A stretch of DNA of 64,000 bases from Halorubrum sp. GN11_10-6_MGM. Lineage in GTDB: Archaea > Halobacteriota > Halobacteria > Halobacteriales > Haloferacaceae. The stretch covers positions 124,001 through 188,000 of the forward strand of contig NZ_SGUC01000001.1 in assembly GCF_005435165.1 (NCBI RefSeq). The letters are read 5' to 3'. Of the stretch, positions 9,555 through 18,368 are shown piece by piece. The position numbers and the translations under genes were made by a program. Under the pieces are notes generated by a model. It worked only from the letters and a program-made list of their open reading frames with translations, ran no database searches and was not told the DNA's origin. Every line of letters starts with the position of its first letter. The first letter of the stretch is position 1.

Positions 9555-10713
9555 GGCGTCGCCGACGGGGGCGTCGGCCGCTCCCCGTCTCACGGGGGCG
9601 CACGAGCGCGACGCCGGTGAAGGATCGGGAGATACCGGCGGAGACGCGGACGCCGCCGCCGAGCGAGTCGACCGCTGGTTCGCGCGGCGCCCGGCGCTGG
9701 CGCTCGCGGCCCTGCTCCCGGTCGGCGCCGTGACCCCCCTGTTTCCGGTCGAACTCGGCGTCGCGACGTTCGCGCTCGGCACGCTCGTCGTCGGGATGGC
9801 GCACGGCGCGGTCGACCACCTCGTCCCCCTTCGAGCCGCGCCGGGCGTGTCGCTCCGGCGGTCGATCGCGGTCGTCTCGGTCGCCTACGCGATCCTCGGC
9901 GCCGCGGTCGTCGCCGCGTTCTTCCTCGCGCCCGTCGCCGCGTTCGTCGGGTTCATCGCGCTCACGTGGCTCCACTGGGGGCAGGGCGACGTGGCGACGC
10001 TCGCGATCGCCGGCGTCGACCACTTGCCCACGTCGGCGGAGCGCTGGCTGGCGCTCGTCGTCCGCGGGGGCCTTCCGATGGGCGTCCCGCTCCTCGCGCA
10101 TCCGGAGGAGTACCGCCTCGTCGCGGAGTGGATCGTCGGGCTGTTCCTCGTCGATCCGGGAGCGGCCGCGACGGCGGTCGACCCCCTGTTCACGCCGGGG
10201 GTCCGACTCGGCGTCGGCGTCGGGATGGCGGCCGCGACGTTGGCGTCGGTGGGGCTTGGCTATCGGCGAGTCCGCGGCGGCGCTCGCAGCGGGCGCGACG
10301 CGGGAGGGTGGCGCCGCGACGTCGGTGAGCTGGCGGTGCTGTGGGCGTGGTTCCTGCTCGCGGCGCCCGTGTTCGCGATCGGGGTGTACTTCGCGCTGTG
10401 GCACGCGCTCCGGCACGTCGGGCGGCTCGTCCTCGTCGACCCCGCGGCCGCGAGCGCGGCGTCCGCCGGCGACGCGGTCGGGGCGCTGGCGCGGTTCGCC
10501 CGCGACGCCGCGCCGCTCACGCTCGGCGGGTTCCTCGTCGTGGGCGCGGTGGGCGTGGCCGTGCCCGCGGGCGTCGCCGCGCCCGGCGATGTGCTGGCCG
10601 TGTCGCTGGTCGCCATCGCCGCCATGACCCTGCCGCACGTCGCCGTCGTCGCGTGGCTGGACCGGCGGCAGGCGGTGTGGCGGCCGGGCGGCCGACGGCC
10701 GAGCGGCGACTGA
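9547..10713 (+). CDS. brp: Beta-carotene 15,15'-dioxygenase, Brp/Blh family
   Basis: Integral membrane oxygenase that cleaves beta-carotene into two retinals, the chromophore of bacteriorhodopsin-type proteins. It has 388 residues and about eight hydrophobic helices. Conserved His-containing segments that ligate iron are visible: GMAHGAVDHLVPLR near residue 80, LTWLHWGQGD near residue 140, and FALWHALRHVGRL near residue 285, with MTLPHVAVVAWLD at the end. The ATG at 9547 overlaps the end of crtY (TGA 9552-9554). No opsin gene is in this window, so the retinal serves a rhodopsin encoded elsewhere. Confidence 0.93.
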   Translation: MTEASPTGASAAPRLTGAHERDAGEGSGDTGGDADAAAERVDRWFARRPALALAALLPVGAVTPLFPVELGVATFALGTLVVGMAHGAVDHLVPLRAAPGVSLRRSIAVVSVAYAILGAAVVAAFFLAPVAAFVGFIALTWLHWGQGDVATLAIAGVDHLPTSAERWLALVVRGGLPMGVPLLAHPEEYRLVAEWIVGLFLVDPGAAATAVDPLFTPGVRLGVGVGMAAATLASVGLGYRRVRGGARSGRDAGGWRRDVGELAVLWAWFLLAAPVFAIGVYFALWHALRHVGRLVLVDPAAASAASAGDAVGALARFARDAAPLTLGGFLVVGAVGVAVPAGVAAPGDVLAVSLVAIAAMTLPHVAVVAWLDRRQAVWRPGGRRPSGD

Positions 10714-10727
10714 GGGGAGCGAGGCCC

Positions 10728-11618
10728 TCAGTCTCCCCAACCGGGCGTGCCCGGCGCGCCGGCGTCGTCCTCCACGTCGCGGACGAGTCGGTCGCGCGCG
10801 TCGGCGTCGAGGCCGACGAAGTCACCGTCGTCGCCCGCACGGTCCGTCCACTCGCGGACCGCGGTCCCGACCCACGAGTCGGCGTCGCGGGCGGCCGCCC
10901 TCGCGTCGGCCATGCGGTCGCGAGCGACCGACAGCGACCCGGGCCGGGAACCGACGGCGGCGCCGGCGAAGCGCGCGCGGTCGTCCGGAGTCTCCTCGCC
11001 GTCGCGGAGTCGGGCGACGACCCCGTCGAGCTCGTCGGGGTCGGGGTAGGCGAAGACGGTCGCGCCGAGCGCCTGCGGACCGAACGCGGGCGCCGGGAGG
11101 TCCGCCGGGGGCGCGTCGTCGAGGAGGCGCTCGCCGCCGCCGGCCGCCGCGACGCGCTCGCACTCCGTCTCGGCGCCGAGTTCGAGGTTGTGGCCGGGGT
11201 ACGTCGCGCAGGTGCGCGGGTAGCGGTCGGTGTCGTGAATCCGGCACTGGAGCGTCGTCGGGTCGAGGAACGCGCACGCGCCGAGCCAGCGCGGCTCGTC
11301 GGTGCCGATCGGTGCGACGGGCTTGGGGGGCTTCCGGAGGCCGACGACGAAGACGGGCCGGTCGTCGACCGCGGCGAGGTCGACGCCGTCGATCCGGACG
11401 CTGTCGTCGCGCTCCGCCGGCTCGAACAGCCGGGGGACCAGGGCGTCGCCGAGACCGTCGTCGACGAACCGGGCGACCTCGTCGCGGGTGAGCGGCGCGA
11501 GAGCGTAGACATCGTCGAGCGGCGGGCGGGAGCCGGTCCGGTCGGAGCCGGCGGCGTCCGGGTCGAGCGGCCGCCAGTCGACGCAGCAGCCGGCACAGCC
11601 CTCGCAGTCGAGCTCCAT
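10728..11618 (-). CDS. YkgJ family cysteine-cluster protein
   Basis: 296-residue protein with the YkgJ (CxxCxxCC) pattern: CEGCAGCC at residues 5-12, and later CAFLDPTTLQCRIHDTDRYP followed by a CATYPGHNLEL segment. The clustered cysteines probably bind zinc or an Fe-S cluster. The biological role of the family is not known. It is convergent with brp (14 bp between stops). A TTATC box about 32 nt upstream of the ATG fits a leaderless transcript. The C-terminal half is a haloarchaeal extension rich in Arg and Asp with no recognised domain. Confidence 0.85.
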   Translation of the reverse strand: MELDCEGCAGCCVDWRPLDPDAAGSDRTGSRPPLDDVYALAPLTRDEVARFVDDGLGDALVPRLFEPAERDDSVRIDGVDLAAVDDRPVFVVGLRKPPKPVAPIGTDEPRWLGACAFLDPTTLQCRIHDTDRYPRTCATYPGHNLELGAETECERVAAAGGGERLLDDAPPADLPAPAFGPQALGATVFAYPDPDELDGVVARLRDGEETPDDRARFAGAAVGSRPGSLSVARDRMADARAAARDADSWVGTAVREWTDRAGDDGDFVGLDADARDRLVRDVEDDAGAPGTPGWGD

Positions 11619-11698
11619 ACGCCCGTGCTAACGGTTCGCTCGGTGATAAGCGATCGGCGTGAGTGGAGTTCGACGGAGGGCGGGCCGTCGCCCCCGTC

Positions 11699-12295
11699 TC
11701 AGAGCTCGCCCTTCGTGCTCGGCGTGTCGCTCCGCCGCTCATCGAGGCGGGTGGCGCCGTCGAGCGCGCGCGCCAGCGCCTTGAACAGCGCCTCCACCTC
11801 GTGGTGGGCGTTGTCGCCGGTCTCGACCGCTGCGTGGAGCGTCAAGCCGGCGTTGTGGGCTAACGACAATGCGAAGTGGTCGGCCATGACGCTCGTGAAC
11901 TCGCCGACCGACTCCTGCGAGAACTCGCCGGAGAACTCGTAGTAGGGGCGGCCGGCCACGTCGACGACGACGCTCGCGACCGCCTCGTCGAGGGGGACGC
12001 GGCGGTCGGCGTACCGCCGGATGCCGCGCTTGTCGCCGAGCGCCTCGTCGAACGCCTCGCCGAGACAGATCGCCACGTCCTCGACGGTGTGGTGGTCGTC
12101 GATGTCGAGGTCGCCGTCACAGCGGACCGTGAGGTCGAAGAGCCCGTGTTTGGCGAACGACGCCAGCATGTGGTCGTAGAAGCCGACCCCCGTGTCGACC
12201 TCGCTGTCGCCGTCGCCGTCGACCGCGAGGGTGAGTTCGATCGTCGTCTCGCTCGTCTCGCGGGTGACGGCCGCAGTCCGTTCGTGCTCGCTCAT
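11699..12295 (-). CDS. hisB: Imidazoleglycerol-phosphate dehydratase
   Basis: Histidine biosynthesis enzyme that dehydrates imidazole glycerol phosphate to imidazole acetol phosphate. 198 residues, the size of a stand-alone HisB without the phosphatase domain. Metal-binding His motifs are present: the [17 protein letters not shown] block, [14 protein letters not shown], and the C-terminal copy [18 protein letters not shown]. The ATG at 12295 is chosen because CTTACG begins about 28 nt upstream; upstream in-frame codons give a low-quality Arg-rich extension. Single gene. hisA lies 31 kb away on the other strand, in line with the scattered his genes of haloarchaea. Confidence 0.96.
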   Translation of the reverse strand: MSEHERTAAVTRETSETTIELTLAVDGDGDSEVDTGVGFYDHMLASFAKHGLFDLTVRCDGDLDIDDHHTVEDVAICLGEAFDEALGDKRGIRRYADRRVPLDEAVASVVVDVAGRPYYEFSGEFSQESVGEFTSVMADHFALSLAHNAGLTLHAAVETGDNAHHEVEALFKALARALDGATRLDERRSDTPSTKGEL

Positions 12296-12393
12296 ACCGG
12301 CCCGTCGCGGGGGATTCGTAAGTCGGTTGCGGGTGTGGAGACGATCTCGACCGCTCCGCGGTCGGGCGTCTCGAACGCTCCGGGGGTAGCTAT

Positions 12394-12963
12394 TTATAAA
12401 TCGACGCTCGCGGCGACCTCCCGGTACTCCGGGTCCCACACGTCGAGCGCGTGGACGCGCCACCGGACCGGGTCGAGCTCGGCGTCGACGAGGTCGGCGA
12501 CCCCGCCCGGTTCGGGGTTCCCGCCCCGCGCCAGCGTCACGTGCGGGACGTACTCCTCGCCCTCGATCCCCTCGATCGCGCCGAACGCCGCGCAGAGCCG
12601 CCGGTGGAGGCGAACGAGTCCGTCGCTCTCGACTGCGAGATACACGACCGGCCGCGACCCCGACCGCGGCGCGTCGAAGACGTCGACTCCGGTCACCGCG
12701 ACCTCGAAGGGGTCGGTTCCGGCGAGGGGTCGGCGGAGGCGCTCGCGCAGGCGGTCGAGCGCCGCCTGTCGGGGCGGAACGTCCCGATCGCCTCCCTCGG
12801 TCTCGGTCCTCCCGCGCTCGCCGTCCCGCACGTCCGCGACGCCGAACCGCTTACAGACGAGGGTGTGGCGCTCGCGAACCGTGTCGAACCCCGCCAGTTT
12901 CGGGTGGAGATCGGTCGCGAGCCGACCGACTGCGGGCGGGAGCGGCGCGTTGAGGCTGAACAC
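12394..12963 (-). CDS. 2'-5' RNA ligase superfamily (2H phosphoesterase) protein
   Basis: 189-residue protein of the 2H phosphoesterase fold. The two active-site motifs are RHTL (His 33) and HVTLARG near residue 142, each with the H-x-T-x pattern. Members cleave or form 2'-5' or 2',3'-cyclic phosphodiester bonds in RNA. It differs from the ThpR protein at 50.5 kb and shares little outside the motifs. It ends 13 bp before the start of the preceding small membrane protein gene on the same strand, so the two may form an operon. Confidence 0.83.
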   Translation of the reverse strand: MFSLNAPLPPAVGRLATDLHPKLAGFDTVRERHTLVCKRFGVADVRDGERGRTETEGGDRDVPPRQAALDRLRERLRRPLAGTDPFEVAVTGVDVFDAPRSGSRPVVYLAVESDGLVRLHRRLCAAFGAIEGIEGEEYVPHVTLARGGNPEPGGVADLVDAELDPVRWRVHALDVWDPEYREVAASVDL

Positions 12964-12976
12964 GACGACGGCCGGC

Positions 12977-13165
12977 TCAGATCCGATCGGCGAGGTGTAA
13001 GGCGATGACGACGACGAGCGCGATCCCGATCAGCGTCGGGAGCGCGTCGAGGAGCCAGAAGGCGATGTCGAGGACGGTCCCGACGATCTCCAGCAGAAGC
13101 CACGCGATGACGAGCAGTAACACGAGCTTCAGGAGGTCGTCGGTGTCGATCTCGGCGCGGTTCAT
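12977..13165 (-). CDS. Small membrane protein, function unknown
   Basis: 62-residue protein with an N-terminal charged stretch (MNRAEIDTDDLLKL) and then a nearly continuous hydrophobic run that can form two helices (VLLLVIAWLLLEIVGTVLDI and ALPTLIGIALVVVIALHLAD). The ATG at 13165 is chosen because the upstream in-frame extension reads antisense to malate dehydrogenase and is Arg/Ser-rich. It sits 13 bp upstream of the 2H phosphoesterase gene on the same strand. No known domain. Confidence 0.7.
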   Translation of the reverse strand: MNRAEIDTDDLLKLVLLLVIAWLLLEIVGTVLDIAFWLLDALPTLIGIALVVVIALHLADRI

Positions 13166-13274
13166 GCCCCAACGGGCGGGCGGCAGCGGTAAAAAGACGA
13201 TGGTGACGGGCGGAGCCGAGGGGTCGGCGCCGGCCCCTCGACCGGCTTCGGCCGACCGGCCGCAAACGCGTCCG

Positions 13275-14189
13275 TTACGCGATCTTCTCGTACTGCTCGG
13301 AGAGCTTCTCCGCGGCCTCGTCGAGCAGTTCCGACTCGTACTCGTCGAGGTCCCACTCGACGACCTCCTCGACGCCGTTCGAACCCAGCTTCGCGGGCAC
13401 GCCGAGCGCGGTGTCGTCGTAGCCGTACTCGCCGTCGAGCACGACCGAGCAGGGGAGCACCTCGCCGGTGTCGTTGAGGATGGCCTCGACGGTGTGGGCG
13501 ACGCCCGTCGCCGGGCCCCACTGCGTGGCGCCCTTCCGGCTGATGACGTCCATCGCGGACTCCTGGAGGTCCGCGAGGATCTCCTCCTTCTCGTCGGCGT
13601 CGAACGACGGGTCGCGGCCGTCGACGCGCACCTTCGAGAAGACGGGCGCCTGCGCGTCGCCGTGCTCGCCGAGGATCGTCGCCTCGACGTTCTTGACGGG
13701 CGCGTCGAAGCGCTCGGAGAGGACGTAGCGGAAGCGCGCGGAGTCGAGCCGCCCGCCGAAGCCGACCACCTTGTGGCGGTCGCGGTCGCCCGCCTCGTAG
13801 AGGTGGCGGTTGAGCAGGTCGACCGGGTTCGAGGTGGTGACGGTGACGAAGTCGTCGTTGTGCTCGGCGATGGAGGCGCCGATGTCCTCCATGATCGGCG
13901 CGTTGTCGCCGGCCAGATCGATCCGGGTCTGCCCCTCCTTGCGCGGGATGCCGGCCGTGATGACGACGACGTCCGAGCCGGCGGTGTCCTCGTACTCGCC
14001 CTGCCGGACGGTCGTGTTCGAGTCGTAGGCGACGCCGTGGTTCGCGTCGGCCGCCTGCCCGATCGTCGTCTCGCGCTGGTCCGGGATGTCGACGAAGACG
14101 AGCTCGTCGACCACGTCGCGCAGCGCGAGGTTGTAGCCGGCCGCGGCTCCGACGGTCCCCGCCGCACCGATAACGCTGACCTTTGTCAT
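13275..14189 (-). CDS. mdh: Malate dehydrogenase (LDH-like haloarchaeal type)
   Basis: Interconverts malate and oxaloacetate with NAD(H) in the citric acid cycle. 304 residues, the standard length for haloarchaeal tetrameric enzymes. The Rossmann motif is [20 protein letters not shown] near the N-terminus. Substrate arginines and catalytic residues lie in [15 protein letters not shown] and [11 protein letters not shown] (catalytic His). The many Asp/Glu residues fit high salt. A TATA-like TTTACTC starts 33 nt before the ATG at 14189, supporting this start. Single gene. Confidence 0.96.
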   Translation of the reverse strand: MTKVSVIGAAGTVGAAAGYNLALRDVVDELVFVDIPDQRETTIGQAADANHGVAYDSNTTVRQGEYEDTAGSDVVVITAGIPRKEGQTRIDLAGDNAPIMEDIGASIAEHNDDFVTVTTSNPVDLLNRHLYEAGDRDRHKVVGFGGRLDSARFRYVLSERFDAPVKNVEATILGEHGDAQAPVFSKVRVDGRDPSFDADEKEEILADLQESAMDVISRKGATQWGPATGVAHTVEAILNDTGEVLPCSVVLDGEYGYDDTALGVPAKLGSNGVEEVVEWDLDEYESELLDEAAEKLSEQYEKIA

Positions 14190-14215
14190 ACCGTCTTGAT
14201 CCGCGACCGGACGGC

Positions 14216-14222
14216 GAGTAAA
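14216..14222 (-). promoter_or_regulatory. TATA box of malate dehydrogenase gene
   Basis: TTTACTC on the minus strand starts 33 nt before the mdh ATG, a leaderless arrangement. Confidence 0.5.
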
Positions 14223-14296
14223 CGTTTCGGAACCCCCCAACGCCCGCGAGCGCCGTCGCGAAACCCCTAACTCCCGCGGCGTCGAACCGACGTCTC

Positions 14297-14890
14297 GTGC
14301 CGACGTTCCGCTACCCGTGTCCCGGCTGTCGGACGACGAACAGCCTTCACGACGCCGACTGCGAGTTCGAGGGCGTGAGCTGGCCGACCGTCGAGAAGGC
14401 GTACACGGACCTCCTCGCGGTGCTGTCCGCGGAGCCCGACGGCCTCTCGGAGGCGGCGCTGCGGGACGCGGTCCCCGCCGACTGGGGCGGGCTCCACAAG
14501 GCCGCGCTCGGCGCGCTCCGCCGCGACCAGCGCGTCGTCGAGGACGGCGACCGCCTCCGCCTGCTCACCGCCGCGGAGTTCAAAGAGCGCGTCTCCGAGC
14601 CCACCCGCGAGCCGATGCGCACCGTCTACGAGCACGGCTCGGTCCCCGGCTGCCACGACAACGCCGTCTTCGCGATGGTGGCGTGGTACGAGATGGTCGG
14701 GCTCTCGTGGCCCGAGACCCGCGAGAACGTCGCCGAGTGGCTCCGGAACTCGGGCGCGTGGGACCGCGGCGGCTTCGAGGAGTCGACGCCCGAGGAGCTC
14801 GTCGACGCCAAGCGCCACGTGTACGACGAGGGGTACGGCTGGAAGGAGAAGGGGCAGGCCGCGAAACGCGTCATCGAACGGCACATCTGA
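14297..14890 (+). CDS. Haloarchaeal protein with N-terminal Cys motif and helical C-terminus, function unknown
   Basis: 197 residues from a GTG start. The N-terminus has [17 protein letters not shown], a CxxC-H-C arrangement likely to hold zinc. Residues about 25-95 look like a winged-helix module ([20 protein letters not shown]...[16 protein letters not shown]). The C-terminal half has conserved Trp/Tyr positions ([39 protein letters not shown]). The pattern suggests a DNA- or RNA-binding protein, but I cannot name a family. TAACTCC about 31 nt upstream suits a leaderless start. It stands alone between mdh and the MFS gene. Confidence 0.75.
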   Translation: MPTFRYPCPGCRTTNSLHDADCEFEGVSWPTVEKAYTDLLAVLSAEPDGLSEAALRDAVPADWGGLHKAALGALRRDQRVVEDGDRLRLLTAAEFKERVSEPTREPMRTVYEHGSVPGCHDNAVFAMVAWYEMVGLSWPETRENVAEWLRNSGAWDRGGFEESTPEELVDAKRHVYDEGYGWKEKGQAAKRVIERHI

Positions 14891-14963
14891 GCCCGCCTCA
14901 CGGTCGCCCGCTCGACTCGCGACGACGCCGCTCGCTTAAGTCCCCGCGCGACCTCTCGCCACC

Positions 14964-16385
14964 GTGACACACCCGGAAGCCGGCGCGGCGCCGAGCGGGG
15001 GCGACCTCGACGACGTCGCCGATGCCGCCGATCCAGACGCTGTCGACGACGAAAACGGCTCCGACCGCCCTCCGGCCGTCGCGAACCCCCGGCGCGCGCT
15101 CGCGGTCGTGATCGGCGTCGTGTTCATCGACCTCGTCGGCTTCGGGATCGTGATCCCGATACTCCCCTTCTACGTGCGCTCGTTCGGCGTCAGCGACGCC
15201 TTCATCGGGCTGCTCGCGGCGTCGTACTCGCTCGCGCAGTTCCTCGCCGCCCCGACCCTCGGCCGGCTCTCCGACCGGATCGGGCGCCGTCCCGTCCTGC
15301 TCGCGTCCCTCGCGGCCGCCGGCATCGCGTGGGTGACCTTCGGCTACGCCGGGACGGCGGGGGCGCGGTTCGGTCCCGTCGCCGCGCTCGTCGTGCTGTT
15401 CGCGTCCCGGGCGCTCGCGGGAGCCATGGGCGGGAACATCGCCGCCGCGCAGGCGTACGTCGCCGACATCACGCCCCGGGACCGGCGCGCGGGGGCGCTC
15501 GGACTCGTCGGCGCGTCGTTCGCGCTCGGGTTCGTCTTCGGACCGGCGATCGGCGGGCTCCTCGCCGCCGATCCCGTGGTCGCCCGCGCCGACGCGCTCC
15601 TCCCGTCGTTCGTCCCGGCGACGGCGTACTCGCTGCCGAGCTTCGCGGCCGCGGGGATGAGCTTCCTCGCCGTCGCCGTCGGCTTCCTCCTCTTGGAGGA
15701 GCCGAACCGGACGCGACCGGCGGCGGAGACCGAGGGGGGTCCGCCCCGACGGACGACCCTCGTCGGCCAGTTCCGCGACGCGCTCGCCTCCGCGACGCTC
15801 CGGCCCCTCACGGTCGCGTACTTCGTCGTGGCGGTCGCGTTCGCGGGCGTTCAGGTGATGTTCATCCCGTACGTGGCGGACGCGTTCGGCTACGACGCGA
15901 CCGCCGCGGCGCTGCTTCTCACCTACGTCGGGGTCCTCGGCGCGGTGAACCAAGGCGTCGTGGTCGGGCGGCTCTCCCGGCTCGTCCCCTCGCGGACGCT
16001 CGTCGCCGCCGGATCGGTCGTCCTCGCGGCCGCCCTCGTCGCGCTCCCCGCCACCGGGGTGGTCGACCGGAGGGTCGGCGACGTCGCCCTCGGGGGACCG
16101 GAGTGGCTCACGCTCCCGCTGGTCGCGCTGCTCGCCGCGCTCGCGGCGCTGTCGCTCGGCAACGCCCTCGTCAACGTCTCGCTGGCGACGCTCGTCTCCG
16201 CCTCGGCGGACGACGCGGCGCAGGGGGCCGCCTTCGGCGTGACGCAGGGGGCGTCGAGCCTCGGGCGGACCGTCGGCCCGCCGCTGATGGCGGTGCTGTA
16301 CACCGTCGCGGTCGCGTCGCCGTTCCTCGCGGGCGCGCTGCTGCTCGCGCCCGTGGCGGTCGCGTTCGGTCGCCGAGCCCGGTGA
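14964..16385 (+). CDS. Major facilitator superfamily (DHA1/TetA-like) efflux transporter
   Basis: 473-residue membrane transporter with about 12 helices after a roughly 45-residue acidic cytosolic N-terminus. The drug/H+ antiporter signature GRLSDRIGRRPVLL lies in the loop after helix 2, and a TetA-like helix 1 (DLVGFGIVIPILPFY) and GASFALGFVFGPAIGG in helix 5 are visible. The substrate cannot be read from sequence; an antibiotic role should not be assumed in an archaeon. GTG start at 14964, supported by CTTAAG about 29 nt upstream. Single gene. Confidence 0.88.
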   Translation: MTHPEAGAAPSGGDLDDVADAADPDAVDDENGSDRPPAVANPRRALAVVIGVVFIDLVGFGIVIPILPFYVRSFGVSDAFIGLLAASYSLAQFLAAPTLGRLSDRIGRRPVLLASLAAAGIAWVTFGYAGTAGARFGPVAALVVLFASRALAGAMGGNIAAAQAYVADITPRDRRAGALGLVGASFALGFVFGPAIGGLLAADPVVARADALLPSFVPATAYSLPSFAAAGMSFLAVAVGFLLLEEPNRTRPAAETEGGPPRRTTLVGQFRDALASATLRPLTVAYFVVAVAFAGVQVMFIPYVADAFGYDATAAALLLTYVGVLGAVNQGVVVGRLSRLVPSRTLVAAGSVVLAAALVALPATGVVDRRVGDVALGGPEWLTLPLVALLAALAALSLGNALVNVSLATLVSASADDAAQGAAFGVTQGASSLGRTVGPPLMAVLYTVAVASPFLAGALLLAPVAVAFGRRAR

Positions 16386-16484
16386 GAGGGGCCGAGCCCC
16401 GTAAGGGAGTCCGAGATCGGGCGCCGAAGGCGATCCGCCGCCGCACGACAGTTTTACGCCGCCAGTCGCCGTCGTACCCCACGC

Positions 16485-18368
16485 ATGGCCCTCGACCCCG
16501 TCCCGGCGTGGCCCGCCGTCGGTTCGCTCGCCGGCGGGGCGGGGGCGCTCGCGCTCGCGTGGGCGATCCGCGAACACCGCGGTCGCCCCGGCGTCGACTG
16601 GTTCCTCGGGGTGTTCGCCGCGCAGGCGACGTGGTGCCTCTCCTACGGGACCGGGCTGCTCGTCTCGGACCCGGCCGTCCGCGCCGCGCTGGAGGCGACG
16701 GCGTGGCTCGGCGTGATCTGGACGGGGATCGCCTTCCTCGGCTTCGCCCTGGAGTACACCGGCCGGAGCGACGTCGTCCGGAGCCGCCTGTTCGGGACGA
16801 TCGTCGCGTTCGGGCTGCTCTCGTCGGCGCTCGTCGCCACGAACCCCCTCCACGGCGCGTTCTGGACCGACCTCGTCCGCGACCCCGTCTTCGGCGTCGA
16901 GACCGTCTCGTACGCGTTCGGACCCTGGGCGTACCTGACCGTCGCCGCCGAGACCGTCCTCGTCGCCAGCGCCGTCTTCCTGCTCGTCGACACCCTGCTC
17001 AGCTACGGCCCCCTCTACCGCCGCGAGAGCGCCGCGGTCGCGCTCAGCTCGCTGCCGCCGGGGTTCGCCCTCGTCGCGTGGGCCCTCCAGATCGGCCCGG
17101 TCCCGCAGCTCCAGCTCGCGCCGATCATGTTCGTTCCGCACGTCCTGCTCGACGCGTACGCGTTCGACCGCGCGGAGATGTTCGACCGCAACCCGACGAC
17201 CAGCCGCGCCGCCGAGCGCACGGCGATCGACGACCTCCGGGACCCGATCGTCGCGCTCGCGCTCGACCGCCGCGTCGTCAGGCTCAACCCCGCGGCCGAG
17301 ACGATCCTCGGCGTCGACGCCGAGACCGCCCGCGACCGCCCGCTCGCCGAGTTCCTGGACCTCCCGGTCCGGGTCGGCGACGAGCCCGAAGAGGAACCGG
17401 ACGGCGGCGAATCCGACCGAACCGAGGGAATTGAGCCGGACGAGCCCGAGCCGGACGGAACCGAGCCCGACGGGATCGGCCCCGACGGCTCCCGCGAGAC
17501 GGTCGAGATCGACGCGGCCGCTGGCGCCGGTCGCCGCACGTACGCGGTGTCGATCTCTCGGTTGACCGACCCGAACGGCACCCACGTCGGGTACACCGTC
17601 GTCCTCTCGGACGTGACCGAGCGCGAGCGCCGGCGCCAGCAGCTGGAGGTGCTCAACCGCATCCTCCGCCACAACCTCCGCAACGACGCCGGCGTCGTCC
17701 ACGGGTACGGGGAGCTCCTCGCCGAGCAGCTGGACGACCCCGAGCAGGTCCGGATGGCGGACGCCATCGAACGCCGAGCGGGCGCGCTGGCCGCGCTCGG
17801 CGAGAAGGCGGGCACGGTCGAGCGGCTCCTCGAAGCGAGCGACCCCGCGCCGACGGACATTCGGGAGCTTCTGAACGCGGTCGTCGCCGACGCCCGCGAG
17901 CGCGACCCGGACGCTGTCGTCGAAACCGCCGTCGAGGGGGCGGGCGCCGACTGGACCACGCTCGTCAGGTCGGACGCGCTCCGCGCGGTCGTCGAGAACA
18001 CCGTCGAGAACGCCGTCGACCACCACGACGGCGAGGGGGTCAAGCGCGAGGACGGCGGGACGTGGATTCAGGCGTCGCTCCGCCGGGAGGAGGGGGCAGA
18101 CGAGGGGCGCGGCGCGGACAGCGAGACGGGCGACGACGCCGACGCCCGATACGTTCTCACCGTCGAGGACGACGGCCCCGGCATCCCGGACCACGAGGTC
18201 GACGCGGTCGAGTCGGGCCGGGAGACCGCCCTCGAACACGGCTCGGGGCTGGGGCTGTGGGTCGTCGCGTGGGGCGCCGCCGCGGTCGGCGCGGACGTGG
18301 CCTACGGGGACCGCGAGCCGCGGGGGACGCGGGTGACGGTGTCGATCCCGGTCGTGGACGATTTATAA
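16485..18368 (+). CDS. Membrane histidine kinase with 7TM N-terminal sensor and PAS domain
   Basis: 627-residue sensor kinase. Residues about 1-220 form seven hydrophobic helices (7TM histidine-kinase sensor type). A PAS domain (about 235-375) is interrupted by an acidic insert of E/P/D repeats near 305-335. The phosphoacceptor box is ILRHNLRNDAGVVHGYGELL. The ATPase has N-box ENTVENAVDHHD, G1 VEDDGPGIPD and G2 GSGLGLWVV. No receptor domain or adjacent response regulator is seen. Its stop TAA (18366-18368) abuts the stop of the convergent homing endonuclease gene. Confidence 0.9.
   Translation: MALDPVPAWPAVGSLAGGAGALALAWAIREHRGRPGVDWFLGVFAAQATWCLSYGTGLLVSDPAVRAALEATAWLGVIWTGIAFLGFALEYTGRSDVVRSRLFGTIVAFGLLSSALVATNPLHGAFWTDLVRDPVFGVETVSYAFGPWAYLTVAAETVLVASAVFLLVDTLLSYGPLYRRESAAVALSSLPPGFALVAWALQIGPVPQLQLAPIMFVPHVLLDAYAFDRAEMFDRNPTTSRAAERTAIDDLRDPIVALALDRRVVRLNPAAETILGVDAETARDRPLAEFLDLPVRVGDEPEEEPDGGESDRTEGIEPDEPEPDGTEPDGIGPDGSRETVEIDAAAGAGRRTYAVSISRLTDPNGTHVGYTVVLSDVTERERRRQQLEVLNRILRHNLRNDAGVVHGYGELLAEQLDDPEQVRMADAIERRAGALAALGEKAGTVERLLEASDPAPTDIRELLNAVVADARERDPDAVVETAVEGAGADWTTLVRSDALRAVVENTVENAVDHHDGEGVKREDGGTWIQASLRREEGADEGRGADSETGDDADARYVLTVEDDGPGIPDHEVDAVESGRETALEHGSGLGLWVVAWGAAAVGADVAYGDREPRGTRVTVSIPVVDDL

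Noticed and set aside
12391-12400. TATTTATAAA as the hisB promoter
   Set aside because: It is about 100 nt upstream of the hisB ATG and overlaps the stop of the 2H phosphoesterase gene; CTTACG at the leaderless distance is a better candidate.
14964-16385. Tetracycline resistance gene
   Set aside because: The protein has general DHA1 motifs only; TetA-like sequence in an archaeon does not establish antibiotic transport.
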